Positions 44,371 through 55,599 of a stretch of 64,000 nucleotides of DNA are shown piece by piece (the stretch's first letter is position 1; each line of letters begins with the position of its first letter). The stretch spans positions 1-64,000 of the forward strand of contig JAYEVE010001028.1 in NCBI GenBank assembly GCA_036346375.1. The letters are read 5' to 3'. This stretch comes from Guadua angustifolia. Its lineage: Eukaryota; Streptophyta; Magnoliopsida; Poales; Poaceae. The position numbers were made by a program, and so were the translations under genes. Below the pieces are notes generated by a model. It searched no databases. It had not been told where the DNA came from and saw only the letters and a program-made list of their open reading frames with translations.

Positions 44371-45574
44371 GTAACAATCCTTCGGTTCGATCCCCTGTTC
44401 TCTCTCTCTCTCTCTCTCTCTCTCTTGCCCAGAATTGGATTCCATTCCCGTTTCTGCGCTCCGGCGGATTAGGTTGGGATCGGATCTTGCGGCCGCTTCC
44501 CCCTTTTTTGCTTGTGCACTGCGTGGCCGCCTAGATCTGGATGGTTCTTGCTGTGTGTCCGTCTGCCTATTCGGGATTTTGTGCCGGCGTCTCTTGTGCC
44601 GATCTGTTCCCGTTGGTATTGCGGTGGAGGTTTAAACGAATTCCTTGCTCTAATGAGAAGCTTACATATGTAGTTTGGGGTTGGGATGAGGTAGGGAAAC
44701 CCATGTGCCTGTAGAAGATTCACATCGATTTTGTCTCGTGCAAAGTCGCAATCTTTCGCCATTTTTGTACTAAGTTGCCTGATTGGTCCAACGGTACAAT
44801 TTTTCCAATGCAATACTACCGATGATTGGTCCAACGGTACAATTTTTCCAATGCAATACTACCGATGATTGGTCGAAACTTGGAATTGGAAGTGTTCAAC
44901 TTGCACGCTGTTTAATCAAATACTAACAGGGAAAGCTTTTCTTGTGGCATATTCTTTGTTGGACGAGAGGTTTATGAGTTGTGGCACTCTGCTGATTAGC
45001 CTGATTTGAATGCATTTGAATGCGTTTGTGCAGTACACAAAAAAGTAAATATGCAGTCAGGGCGTGATATGAAAAACTATTTTGGCGTAGCTTGATTTTG
45101 TAGTGATAAAACAGGAGGGGAGGTGATCTTATTCTTAGTGTAGATAAGTTGACGTTGAATAGTGACGACACAGGAATCTGGCTTTAGATATCCCATGAAA
45201 TCGTTACATCCGTGTTTGTTTCATTGGTTCATTATCCATGAAGCTTTGTTTGCTATGATTATTTCTGTTAGTCATCCATGCTGTAAACAAAATTCAGATC
45301 AGCTGATGGACATTTTTCGTATGCTGATGTATTACTAATTTATTTATTCAAGATCTCGAGGGATTTGATGCTCTCATACTTTTGAGTGTCGTCAGTTGTT
45401 CTATTGATGTTTGCAAGGAAATACATTTTATTGTCGAATCCAACAGCTAACGGATAGTTTCAGTTTTTGTTATTATCATTTTTTGGTGTCCTATATGCTT
45501 ACAAATGGTTCATGTTATGTCTTTTATCCGTTAAGTCTCCTCTATATAAATCTAATGAAACTCTGTTCCTGCAG
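44371..45574 (+). other. Putative 5'-UTR intron of the plastid MDH gene
   Basis: A consensus donor (CGGAG/GTAACA) and an acceptor (TTCCTGCAG/TTGGAC) bound 1204 bp of T-rich sequence, and the acceptor is just 6 bp before the ATG. The intron begins with a CT microsatellite (44400-44425) at its 5' end and holds a 57-bp tandem duplication (GATTGGTCCAACGGTACAAT, about 44772 and 44824). Plant genes with a leader intron directly before the start codon are common. RNA evidence would be needed to confirm. Confidence 0.55.
44400..44425 (+). repeat. (CT)n microsatellite
   Basis: About 13 CT units just after the proposed leader splice donor. Confidence 0.9.
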
Positions 45575-45580
45575 TTGGAC

Positions 45581-46774
45581 ATGGCATCAACTGTTACCAT
45601 CAGTTCAGTTAGTGCTCAGGCTGGCCTGATCTCAAAGCCAAGGAATCATGGCATCGCAAGCTACAGTGGCTTAAAGGCAGCAGCATCTATTACCTTCAAA
45701 TCAGGATCGTCATTCCTGGGCAGGAATACATCTCTTCGGGCATCTGTTGCTCCAAGGATTGTGCCCAAGGCAAAGTCCGGATCGCAGATATCTCCCGAGG
45801 CATCTTACAAAGTGGCAGTACTTGGTGCTGCTGGTGGCATTGGTCAACCGTTGGGCCTGTTGATTAAGATGTCTCCTCTGGTCTCAGCGCTGCATCTGTA
45901 TGATATTGCAAATGTCAAGGGAGTTGCTGCTGATCTCAGCCACTGTAACACACCTTCTCAAGTTCTGGACTTCACTGGCCCCGCAGAATTAGCCAACTGC
46001 TTGAAAGGTGTGGATGTTGTTGTCATCCCTGCTGGGGTCCCAAGGAAGCCGGGCATGACTCGTGATGACCTTTTTAACATCAATGCGAGCATTGTCAAGT
46101 CACTTGTTGAGGCTGTTGCAGACAACTGCCCACAGGCCTTCATCCATATTATCAGCAACCCAGTAAACTCCACAGTTCCAATTGCTGCTGAGGTTCTGAA
46201 ACAGAAGGGTGTCTACAATCCCAAGAAGCTTTTCGGAGTTACCACTTTAGATGTTGTCAGAGCTAACACATTTGTAGCTCAGAAGAAGAACCTCAAGCTC
46301 ATCGATGTTGATGTCCCAGTTGTGGGTGGTCATGCTGGGATTACAATTTTACCATTGTTGTCAAAGACCAGGCCATCTGTTACCTTCACGGATGAGGAAA
46401 CTGAAGAGCTGACAAAGAGGATACAGAATGCCGGGACAGAGGTGGTAGAGGCGAAATCTGGTGCTGGATCTGCTACCCTGTCTATGGCCTACGCTGCTGC
46501 CAGATTTGTCGAGTCATCTCTCCGTGCACTGGCTGGCGATCCAGATGTTTACGAGTGCACGTTTGTCCAGTCTGAGTTAACTGAGCTGCCGTTCTTTGCG
46601 TCCAGAGTTAAGCTTGGGAAGAACGGCCTCGAGTCCATCATATCTGCTGACCTCGAGGGAGTTACCGAGTACGAGGCGAAGGCGCTTGAGGCGCTGAAGA
46701 CCGAGTTGAAGGCCAGCATCGAGAAGGGCATCGCGTTCGCCCACAAACAGCAGGCAGCTCCTGCATCTGTTTGA
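45581..46774 (+). CDS. Plastid NAD-dependent malate dehydrogenase
   Basis: The 397-residue protein reduces oxaloacetate to malate with NADH and the reverse. In plastids it balances NADH when NADP-MDH is inactive, especially in the dark and in non-green tissue. Residues 1 to about 75 are Ser/Ala/Lys-rich with few acidic residues, as for a chloroplast transit peptide. The NAD fold starts at 76 with GAAGGIGQPL (82-91). The substrate loop VPRKPGMTRDD holds R155 and R161; N194 lies in ISNPVN, D224 and R227 in TTLDVVRANT, and the catalytic H251 in VVGGHAGITILP. It lacks the redox-regulated terminal extensions of NADP-MDH. The coding region is a single exon; the start is the ATG six bases after the leader splice acceptor. 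A longer in-frame extension upstream is intron. An AATAAA at about 46808 may guide polyadenylation. The frame is intact. Confidence 0.95.
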   Translation: MASTVTISSVSAQAGLISKPRNHGIASYSGLKAAASITFKSGSSFLGRNTSLRASVAPRIVPKAKSGSQISPEASYKVAVLGAAGGIGQPLGLLIKMSPLVSALHLYDIANVKGVAADLSHCNTPSQVLDFTGPAELANCLKGVDVVVIPAGVPRKPGMTRDDLFNINASIVKSLVEAVADNCPQAFIHIISNPVNSTVPIAAEVLKQKGVYNPKKLFGVTTLDVVRANTFVAQKKNLKLIDVDVPVVGGHAGITILPLLSKTRPSVTFTDEETEELTKRIQNAGTEVVEAKSGAGSATLSMAYAAARFVESSLRALAGDPDVYECTFVQSELTELPFFASRVKLGKNGLESIISADLEGVTEYEAKALEALKTELKASIEKGIAFAHKQQAAPASV

Positions 46775-46805
46775 AGCAAGCAGAATGACAATTCATACAA
46801 GAAGA

Positions 46806-46812
46806 GAATAAA
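46806..46812 (+). terminator. Possible polyadenylation signal of the MDH gene
   Basis: GAATAAAGG lies about 32 bp after the stop. A second AATAATAAAGC is near 46970, about 200 bp after the stop, a more usual distance for a 3' UTR. Confidence 0.45.
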
Positions 46813-46979
46813 GGCTAAATGATTCTCGATGGCTTTAGTTTTGCAGCCTAGAATTTTTTCGTGTCGACATGTAGGAAGATGATCCAGATCACCTTTGTTT
46901 TTCATTGTTCGTTAGTTTCTTATGATATTACATGAAGGCGTGACTTGCTGAAGTCGACAAACTGTGGAATAATAAAGCA

Positions 46980-47990
46980 TTTCATTGATGCTACCTGCGA
47001 TCTTTTTCTGATTTGTACCATGTGGGCACCATCAGGTTCCCAACTGTTGAAGAAAACTTTGTTGTTTTCTTAGTTGCTCGTGTCATCTTTCATGTGTTAT
47101 TTGATTGGTAAACTTGGTGGCAAAATTTGTTTTCTTGTCTTAAATCTTGATGGGGTACGCAACCAGAATACTAGAATTTGTCTGTGTTGTCTTGCTTTCT
47201 GCTTAAGGAGCCATACGTTTTCCTTTTCTTGTGATCTTAAACATTCTTTCAACTTACACGGAAAACATGGGAATGGAATCGCTACTCGTATACTCCATTC
47301 CATGGTATCCACAATTGCATGGAGTGTCGACAACACTAAGGAACCTGAGAGCCACACACTTTCAGATTATGTATTTATAGATGATGACTTGTGAGTTTAG
47401 TTTAGACGTAACATCAACGAGGGATCTGTGCTCCTTGTAGCTGGCTGAAAGAAAGTACCAAGATTGAGGCAGAAAAACTGCAAAAGAAACTTAGTTTTGT
47501 TTTTGACTATCAATCAATTCAAGCCGCTAGGGCAAACAAACAGTATATCAGATGAACATCCTGAACTTTTGACAAGAAAAAAAAGGCGCTCCTCCTTGTT
47601 ATCCATTGATCTCTGAATATGAAAGAACGATCAGCTCCACATGTTTACACATCAATGCATCATATACATAGGCTTCGTTCATACCTCGAGCTCCTGAACT
47701 AGCTAATTTACGCAGGGGAAAAAGAACAGCACATGAACATCTTTAATTTATTGTCAAGAGCAAGAAAGACCAAATTAATTAGCACAAATCAGGCGGGGGA
47801 GGGCTCGATATTTTGTGGTGCAGATGTCTTGGAGTTACTTTCCGGTGGAGCTGCAATCTCAGCCATTTATTTCCTCCCAAGGCTCAGATTATACCATCTT
47901 CTCCTTCACCCGATCGGAAATGAATAGTTGAGATTGCAACTACACCGAATAGAGTTCACTCTGTAACTATAGGGATCTGCACCCGGTATT
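46980..47990. other. Intergenic between two convergent genes
   Basis: The stop codons of the MDH gene (+) and RNase gene (-) are about 1.2 kb apart. The interval contains both 3' UTRs and no recognisable coding sequence or transposon. Small frames at 47074-47394 and 47733-47927 are not supported. Confidence 0.5.
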
Positions 47991-47998
47991 TTGGGTGG

Positions 47999-50388
47999 TT
48001 AGAACGCCGGAAACTCGATCCTGTTGCCGCATGGCCTGCCGCCGGGCTGGACGGGGCAGTCCACGAAGCGCGAGCCGGCGGCGTCGACGCAAAAGTAGAG
48101 CTGGTAGAGCTGGCTGTTGCCGGACTCGTCACGGTTGCACTCCACGAACGGCTCGAACCCCGTCCCCTGCTGGATCGCCTCCTTGATCTCGCTCAGCGTG
48201 TAGTAGCCACCGTCAGGCGAGATCCCTGCAATTCAGTCCCATTTCCGATTTTATTAATCCCGACGTCCGCGAGTAAACAGTCACTGACAGTGTACGACGA
48301 GTGTGCTTATCTAGGTAAGGAAAAGATCTTTTATGATGAACAAAATTTAATATAGATTGTCCATTCATTCCGATCTAAGAGGTCAGAGTAATTAGTATTT
48401 ACTTATTAGTACTTGTTTACACTTTGTTAGGTAGTAAAGTAGTAGAAATAGTATCAACAATTCAGATTATCAACAATTTAGATTGATTAGATCTAACTTC
48501 TACTGTCCATCGTATACTACGTGATATATAATGCCACCCTAAAATTTCCGGTGAAGAAAGAGTTTGGTACGGTGTTTAAACAGATTTCACGAACACGTGA
48601 GCCCAGGCTGCGAGCGACGTGTGGATGTACCTGCAGAGCGGAGGGCGTCGAGGACACGGAGCTGGCTGCGGAGGCGGAGGGCGGCCTGGAAGTAGCCGTG
48701 CTCGTTGAAGACGTTCTCGGCGCAGGTGCCGTGCTTCTCCCACTCGTGCGCCCAGAAGCGGAGCCCGTCGTTGGTCGGGCACGCCAGCGTCGGCCAGTCG
48801 GCGCGCAGGCTGCTCAGCAGGTCGCTCACCTGCACACGCAACACCAACACCTTCTCGTCACTCATCGCGCGCTCCGTTTCGCACGCGGTGCGCGCACGCA
48901 AGGTCACTCATTGCGTACTTGCATTGCAGCAAATGATGTTTGCGTGGGAAAAAAAAAAAACCCAGGAATCTACTATTAGCGAGGAAGGAATTTTCATGGC
49001 AATCAAGAAGTTACCTACGGTGGGTTATGTAGGTGGCAGGGCTTTTTTTGTTTCGGTTCGGAAGAAATATCGACCCCCAGCGAAATAAGTGAAATTCCGG
49101 AATTTCGTAAAATTTCGGCTAAATTCAAACAAAAAATAACAAAATCTAATCAAAGTTGGGTTTCGCGAAATTTCCCACCTTCCGTTTTGACCAAAAGGCT
49201 GAAATTTCGCCAAAAAAAAATCCCTCGTTGGTGGTATGCATCATTATTTGAAAGCTATTTTAAATATTAAAGTGAAAAGTAGAGAGTGATTACTTATCTA
49301 TCCCTTTATTTTAAGATTTATGTAACTTGTATAGTGAGGATGATGAATAGTAGCACTACTCTAGGTAGAATCTTAGTAATCTGTGCACCAGGAAAGCAGA
49401 GAACATAAGCAGCACTAGTAAGGAAGGAAGGTACGATGGTTGCAAGACGCAGCACAGGGAGTGCTGAGACGAAATAGAGATTTTCTGGCATTGATTCTGA
49501 GATCGAGAAATCCAAGCAGAATTTATTTCGAGACGAAGAAGGAATGCCAATATCGCATCAAAAAATATATTAATGTTGCTTCTGGAAGGAAAGAGGAATT
49601 AAATGGGACGACAGGGTTTCGTCGAGTGCAACCGGAGCAAGGGTTCCTCCCTCTGCACCATAGAACATCTCTCTGTTCAGAGCTTAGTTCCTCTCAAAAC
49701 CATCTTAAGTTGTTCTTCCAAACTCATACGAAGGGGACACCAAATCAAAAGAACTACGACAGAATCCATGAGGGAAAAGAAAATAGACATATTTACAACT
49801 ACAAAACGTCAGATTTGATCCAGGAAACTTCCAACAGGAAGCAATGACCTTGTCGAAACAGCGAAGAGACAGCAACAGCAGCATGAATGAGAGAGACCAA
49901 CACACGCAGAAACCAATAACATTCAACCAACACGCGTAGAACAGTAAGGATATTGCAAATTTGCAACGAAGAAAAGCAGAATTGCAGGCACCTTGGAGGG
50001 GTCGAACTCTCTGTCCGGGTTGCAGTTCTGAGGGTAGGACCCGTCGTGGCGGTTGGGCCACAGCCCGTGGATCCCGAAGTCCGCCGCCGGCTTGCCGGAC
50101 CTTGGGTAGCAGCAGCTCTGCCTTGTGTCGCAGTACGACCCCGGCCACTGCGCACCACCATCAGAAACCAACACACCCCGATCACTCGATCAGCACCAAC
50201 ACATCACAACACATAGCAGCATGCACAGATCTCTGCAACTAGTGAACTGAACTGAAATACGTGCGCATGCATGGTGGCACTCTCACCTGCAGCACGAGGT
50301 AGAAGAAATCGTAGTCCTGCGCGCTGCACCCGACTGCCAGGATGAGCAGCACAGCCAGGGCGAGGTGCGACGACTGTGCCCTCATCAT
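47999..50388 (-). CDS. S-like ribonuclease, RNase T2 family, four exons
   Basis: The enzyme cuts single-stranded RNA through a 2',3'-cyclic phosphate; S-like members act outside the cell or in the vacuole, in phosphate recovery, senescence and defence. Exons are 50388-50287, 50147-49992, 48829-48631 and 48225-47999, all with GT-AG introns and joining in frame to 227 residues, a normal length. Residues 1 to about 23 form a signal peptide (LALAVLLILAVGCSA). The active-site motifs are FGIHGLWPN (58-66, His61) and FWAHEWEKHGTC (111-122, His114, Glu115, His119). Cysteines such as those in YCDTRQSCCYP and CPVQPGGRPC suit the disulfides of the family. A TATAAAT on the minus strand at about 50541-50547 is a likely core promoter. 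Intron 2 is 1.16 kb and holds a small MITE. It appears functional; self-incompatibility is not implied, as S-like enzymes are widespread. Confidence 0.93.
49038..49225. mobile_element. Small GAAATTTCGG-type MITE in RNase intron 2
   Basis: Ends AGGGCTTTTTTTGTTTCGG and inverted AGGGATTTTTTTTTGGCG, interior with GAAATTTC/CCGGAATTTCG and CTAAATTCAAACAAAAAATA. The same family as 35912-36079. Flanks GTAGGTGGC and GTTGGTGGT match at seven of nine bases. It has not disturbed the splice sites. Confidence 0.55.
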
Positions 50389-50540
50389 GGCTTGGATCTT
50401 TACAAACTTGCAAGTCTCTCTTTCTCTCTCTGGTGATGGCTCTTCGAGATTGAAGTCTCTCTTTTGTTGTGTGGTGACGACAGGTGAAGTGGATGGACAA
50501 TGTCACAACACAATGAGGGTTGCAAGGTGTTGGGGTGTCA

Positions 50541-50547
50541 ATTTATA
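50541..50547 (-). promoter_or_regulatory. TATA box of the RNase gene
   Basis: The minus strand reads GGCTATAAATTGACACC, about 155 bp before the start codon, a normal distance for a plant gene with a leader of about 120 bases. Confidence 0.65.
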
Positions 50548-50559
50548 GCCATCTTAGGC

Positions 50560-53430
50560 AGGTGTGGATTCAGTTAGTCAGGGCAGGCACTACTGGGCCA
50601 CTGCATTGAGGTGCATGTATGGTTGGCAATGGCAATGGCATGGCAGCATGCGTATTCCAGAGGAGTAGAGGATTGCAAATCGTACATTCCAAGGAGTGAT
50701 TTGTTGCTTGCTCTTTCCATCTTGCAGAAATGGAAGCATGCATGGGCATTGGACAAGGTGTAGAAGGAAAGCAGTACAACTGGAGAATGACAGGTATGAG
50801 AGGAGATCGATCGAGCAGCAGCAATTGCACTTTTGTACAGTTGTTTTTTTTTTCTTTCCCTCTGGGTTTGGAGGTATATGGTGGTCGGAAAAGTTGATAC
50901 TGACCCAAAACATGGAGCATTTTGAGAAGAATTTTTGGGCTTTTTCTGTGAGTTAAGGTGAATCAATTTCCATGAGCTGGAATTGATGTGGTAGAGGAAA
51001 TGTTTAATTAATTTCCGTGAATACTAGCACTTACAAACACCAGAGCAAATGTGAGTAATTTATGTACTGTATCAGCTTTCAGCAAAACAAAATTACCTTG
51101 CATCTAATTGGGGGTCACCACTGTACACTTTCCTTAATTATTTCGCTGGGATCTTCCATTGCTAGGCAATAATACTTGGCAAATTCTGCGTCTGACTTTT
51201 TTCTTTGAGGTGTTTGGCACATTCTGCAGCTGATTTTTTTTTTTTGGGGGGTGGTGTTCTGATGATGGAGGTGTGCGATCGACGTAGATAAGGAGGAGAG
51301 CTGCTGCTGTTTGGAATTAGGAACGTTCAGACTGCCGGCATCGGCGTACTGTTGCTGCGTTGCTGGTGAGACCTCGTTGTCAGGGTGGGAAAGAGGAGCA
51401 AACGGCAGCCTCTCGTCCATGTACGTGGCGAAATTGTGACGCTATCACTCGCCGTCAATGAGAGGTGCGAACGAAAGCAAGCCGAACCAACATGCGTTGA
51501 TGTTAAAAGTTGCATAGATGTTAAAACATAAATGAATGATAGCCGGTGATTACTTATTTTTTTATCTGGTTTAATATTTATGCTACGTGTATCAGGGACT
51601 ATGCATAGAAGCAGTGCTTCACTTGGCATCCTAGAGAGCTAATAATGATTAAATGTGCCCGGCCAACCAGTTTTTTTTTTTAAAAAAAATTCGACAACAG
51701 AAGATGATCGTCGAAATTGTCAAAGGCGGCATGCTAGAGAAGCTCTTCAAAAGCGAAAGAGAGAAATTTTAAAGCAAACCGAGGGTCTGATTTACTTACC
51801 ATCACCCATTGCACTACTGAGTTTTCAGTTACACGTATATAGTATATGCTCTAGCGGCAAACTCTCCTTTGTGAAAGAGGAAGTGACATTGCAAGTTGGA
51901 TTTGACATTGAAAGAGGAAGTGACGTAACCGCAGGATTAGGACATGGGTGACTAGGTGTTGCAGCAAAACACAGCATCAATCCCAGAGTAACCATGGTCG
52001 TCCAGCTTAGGACGTGGTCGGCTGTCGTCCATGGTCCAACAAGAAAGGATAAAGCCACAGCAAGACCAAGCACCAAGCAAGTTGGGATTTTATAAGTTCA
52101 ACCTAATAATATAAGAATATAATAATAGAGCAATCTTAACAAAAACAAAAGCTGTTGCTTGGACGCTTTTATCTTCAGTCTGAGAAGCCAAGTCTCTCGT
52201 TAACTTCAGTTTTTCAAATGGGTGGTTGACGAAACGATCGAACGCGAGCGTTGGATGTGACATTTGCTTCATGCATGCATCTCGTTATCTATGCTTAAAG
52301 TAACTCTCGCAACCTAAACAATCGACCCAAAAAAACAAAAAAAAACACACACAAAAAAGAAGCTAAAATGTCATGCAAACAAGAATATGCCCTGCTGAAG
52401 CCAAATTTGTGCAAAGACATGGTTTCTTGTGTGTCTGGAAGCAAATAAATGAGTTCTAATGGGAAGATACTGAGATGACATAGGACATCTTGTGTTGTGA
52501 TTCCCAGTGTTTCATAAGCACTGTTGAATAAAATGTGATAATAAGAGCCAAATAACAACATGATGAAAAATACATAATCCAAAGATATCAAAAATGACAT
52601 AATCTGCAAAATTAAGCTCATTATGAATATTATGTCATTTATGCATTGAAACATATCTCCTACAACAGATTGATGAGAATATGTTTTATATTGCTTCAGA
52701 CTAGAGTTTGTTTGAAGTTTTTAAATTTTCAACTTTAATCACAAATAGGCTAAACAATTAATTAAGTGAAGAGACCTTGAACCCTTACCACCTTAACATG
52801 CACAATGTAGAATTGAGAATTTAATTCACTATTAATGAATTGTATTTAGTTCAGCATATTAAATACTTGCCAAGTGAATCAACAAATAACCTTCTATTAA
52901 GCATTTACTTAAAACAGCATACAACCAGATCATAAGGTTGTGGACAATACAGCCTAACCAGCAAGATATTCAGGTCAGTAATTAATATTGCCAACCGAAT
53001 CAACAAGATAAGGTTCAGATCAATATCTAGTTGTCTTACTAACTGAACAGCACATAGAAATGCAATGAAGTAGTACTGGCAGAAGCAATTGAAAGCAATA
53101 GCAGGTATTGTAAACTGAATGGATAGAACAGTGATAGAATCAATACTTTCTAGCATGCATGTCTAATAGTTCAAGGCCTAATCCACAAAACTAATTGTCA
53201 ATGCCATTATTTTACCCAATATCATCACAGAGCAATCCCCAGGTAGCCAAAAATAGAGATAGAAATCTGGATGAATACTCACAAAGGAACAACACTCAGA
53301 GCTGTTTAGAAGATAGGGCAAAGCACAACACCACTGCTGCTGTCCCAGAAATATAAGGGCCGTTGTTTGTGCCACAGCAAGATTGGCCTGGAAGATGGAC
53401 ATACGATGCCCTATCCACACCAGCTACACA
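50560..53430. other. Intergenic, no gene recognised
   Basis: AT-rich sequence upstream of the RNase gene. Some phrases are dispersed: GTGATTACTTA...TTTATC near 51548 resembles 49288 and 58770, so a decayed low-copy repeat is likely. Frames up to 130 codons occur on both strands but have no family signature. Confidence 0.45.
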
Positions 53431-53438
53431 CCCAGTTC

Positions 53439-54129
53439 AGAGGCAAGCCTCAATAATCAGCCACACAAGAAAACTCCCCAACTTATAGAACTTTCAGATT
53501 CAAGCACAATCCACCCTCTAAAGCTCAGCTTACTTCTGAACTCAAGAGATCACAACACATGGAGTAACACAAGACCACAACGCAGGAGAAGCTTAGGCCT
53601 CCACAAACCCTGGAGACTTGTTGCACCAAAGTCAAGCACAACAGTAAGTTGCAAGACAGCTCAAATCAAGACTTCTTCACCAGGAATCAACCCAAGAGCT
53701 CACCTTCCACCAGCGACTCACAGGCTAGTGCTCAAATTGAAAGCAAAAGATGGAAATCAGAGATGGGATTAGGGTTAAGGAGTTCTTTCCTGAAGATGAA
53801 CCAGCTGAGGCAAGATAAAGGTGAAGATGAGGAGCTTGTGGCCATCGTACCCGAGCCTGCACTCAACGGCCAACCATCGCACTCGTGCTTGCATGCAACG
53901 GCCGACCGGCTACCTCGCGTGAGGAGCGAACGTCACAACTCAGCGGTCATTGTGCCTGAAAGAGATGAGGAGTGGACTCAGTAAACTCCTCAACTCCCTG
54001 CCTCCTTCTCTTTATGCCGTAATGGGTTGCAAGTGAAGCCCAAAAGAATTGCCAGTGCAGCCCAAATACCTCACGGGCCAGCCCAAAGACATTCTCCAAA
54101 ATCCAAAATTTTATTAAATTTCACAACAA
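53439..54129 (+). repeat. Direct repeat, copy 1 (691 bp)
   Basis: Begins AGAGGCAAGCCTCAATAATC and ends TTTCACAACAA. The same sequence, diverged, forms 55228-55599 plus about 58240-58428. Short frames run across it but they differ between copies. Its style (AGGAGAAGCTTAGGCCTCC, GGGATTAGGGTTAAGGAG, GGCCAGCCCAAAG) suggests a leader or LTR part of a retrotransposon. Class unassigned. Confidence 0.75.
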
Positions 54130-55227
54130 TCCCCACCAAAATTTTGAAGTTGGAGAATAAAACTTGTTTAATATACAGATGGTTGACAATGAGTGCCTTT
54201 CAGGTTTGAACCCAATATCTAGTTAGAAGCATTCTAACTCTGTACAAACGAAGAAGGAATAAAGCCTTGGTCCTTTGTCTTACTGTGAGAGATTTCACAC
54301 TAGCAACACTCTGTACGAGGCAGCTTTTATTTTAGCTCTTGGGTTAGGACTTGCTGGTCATGTCCTAATATCTTTATTCATGAGATATCTTCTAGAAGTA
54401 TATCCAAACTTCCATTAATCATGACCCCACGATTATACTCATATAAGTGAGTTCTCCAAGGAATCCTATAGGACAATTTCTTTTACCACACGGCATTGAA
54501 CTCATTAAGAGCTTATAGCTCAACCTCGCCATACGTAAGAAACCGCAGCCTAATGGGACCCTTAGATGTGCTCTATAGACCACACAGTTTGTTTTCCTAG
54601 AGCCTAGTTCACGGGATCTCTGCTGTTCTAGGATAGGTTACTACCGATATGATCCACTCAAATGGAATATTATTTGTATTACTGTCATTTGTTTTACTGT
54701 CTTTGCAATCTATTATTTGTATTTATTCGTAAATGTTGCTTTGTTGCAAAATAACCATGATAGCCTTTCTTTTGGAATAAGCCTTGCATATAACTATATT
54801 AGGATTGCATTCTCATGCACAACTTATTGAGTGCTTTATGTACTCACCCTTGCTAATACCAACCAATCAACAGTTGAGGAGTCGTCGCCTTTGATGGAGG
54901 AGGAATTCCGTGAGAATTCGAGTCACTAGGCCTAAGCCTTGTCGGCCACCTACGGTGAACTCGATGAGTCACCAAAGATCTTCTATTTTTTTCGCTGTAT
55001 TTGCTTTAGTTTTTTATTTCAAGTCTAGCCCTACGTGGCTTAATAATGTAAGTTGGTCGTAAGATCATACACTTAATTATATCAATAAATGAAGTCTTAT
55101 TATTATTATCATTGTGTATGATGTGATACTTGCCAATGTTGAGCTGTGTGCACTAGCATTGATCTAGAGACTAGTGCGGTAAACACAATGGATTCGAATT
55201 GATGAATTTGAGTCCCGACACTAGTGC
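54130..55227 (+). mobile_element. LTR-like fragment between the repeat copies
   Basis: Contains TGTACTCACCCTTGCTAAT, GGAGGAGGAATTCCGTGAG and an AT-rich run to GAGTCCCGACA at about 55217. These are phrases I associate with the 3' parts of long Ty3/gypsy LTRs in grasses. The left boundary and any partner are unclear. No coding sequence. Confidence 0.35.
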
Positions 55228-55599
55228 AGAGGCAAACCTCAATAATCAGCCACACAAAAAAACTCCCCAACTTACAAAACTTTCATATTCAAGCACAATC
55301 CACCCTCTAAAGCTCAGCTTACTTCTAAACTCAAGAGATCACAGCACATAGAGTAACACAAGACCACAGTGCAGGAGAAGCTCAGGTCTCCACAAACCCT
55401 AGAGACTTACTGCACCAAAGTCATGCACAACTGCAAGGTGCAAGAGAAATCAAATCAAGACTCCTTCACTAAGAATCAACCCAAGAGCTCACCTTCCACC
55501 AATGACTCACATGCTAGTTCTCAAATCGAAAGCAAAAGATGGAAATCAGAGATGGGATTAGGATTAAGGAGTTCTTTCCAGGAGATGAACCAGCCGAGG

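Noticed and set aside
43867..44472. 201-codon frame upstream of the MDH gene
   Set aside because: It crosses the probable leader donor and a CT microsatellite (translating as Ser-Leu runs), so it is most likely promoter and leader sequence.
45467..45580. In-frame N-terminal extension of 38 codons to plastid MDH
   Set aside because: It contains the splice acceptor CTGCAG six bases before the ATG at 45581 and reads as hydrophobic intron translation.
48521..48979. 152-codon plus-strand frame
   Set aside because: It is the complement of RNase exon 3 and flanking intron sequence.
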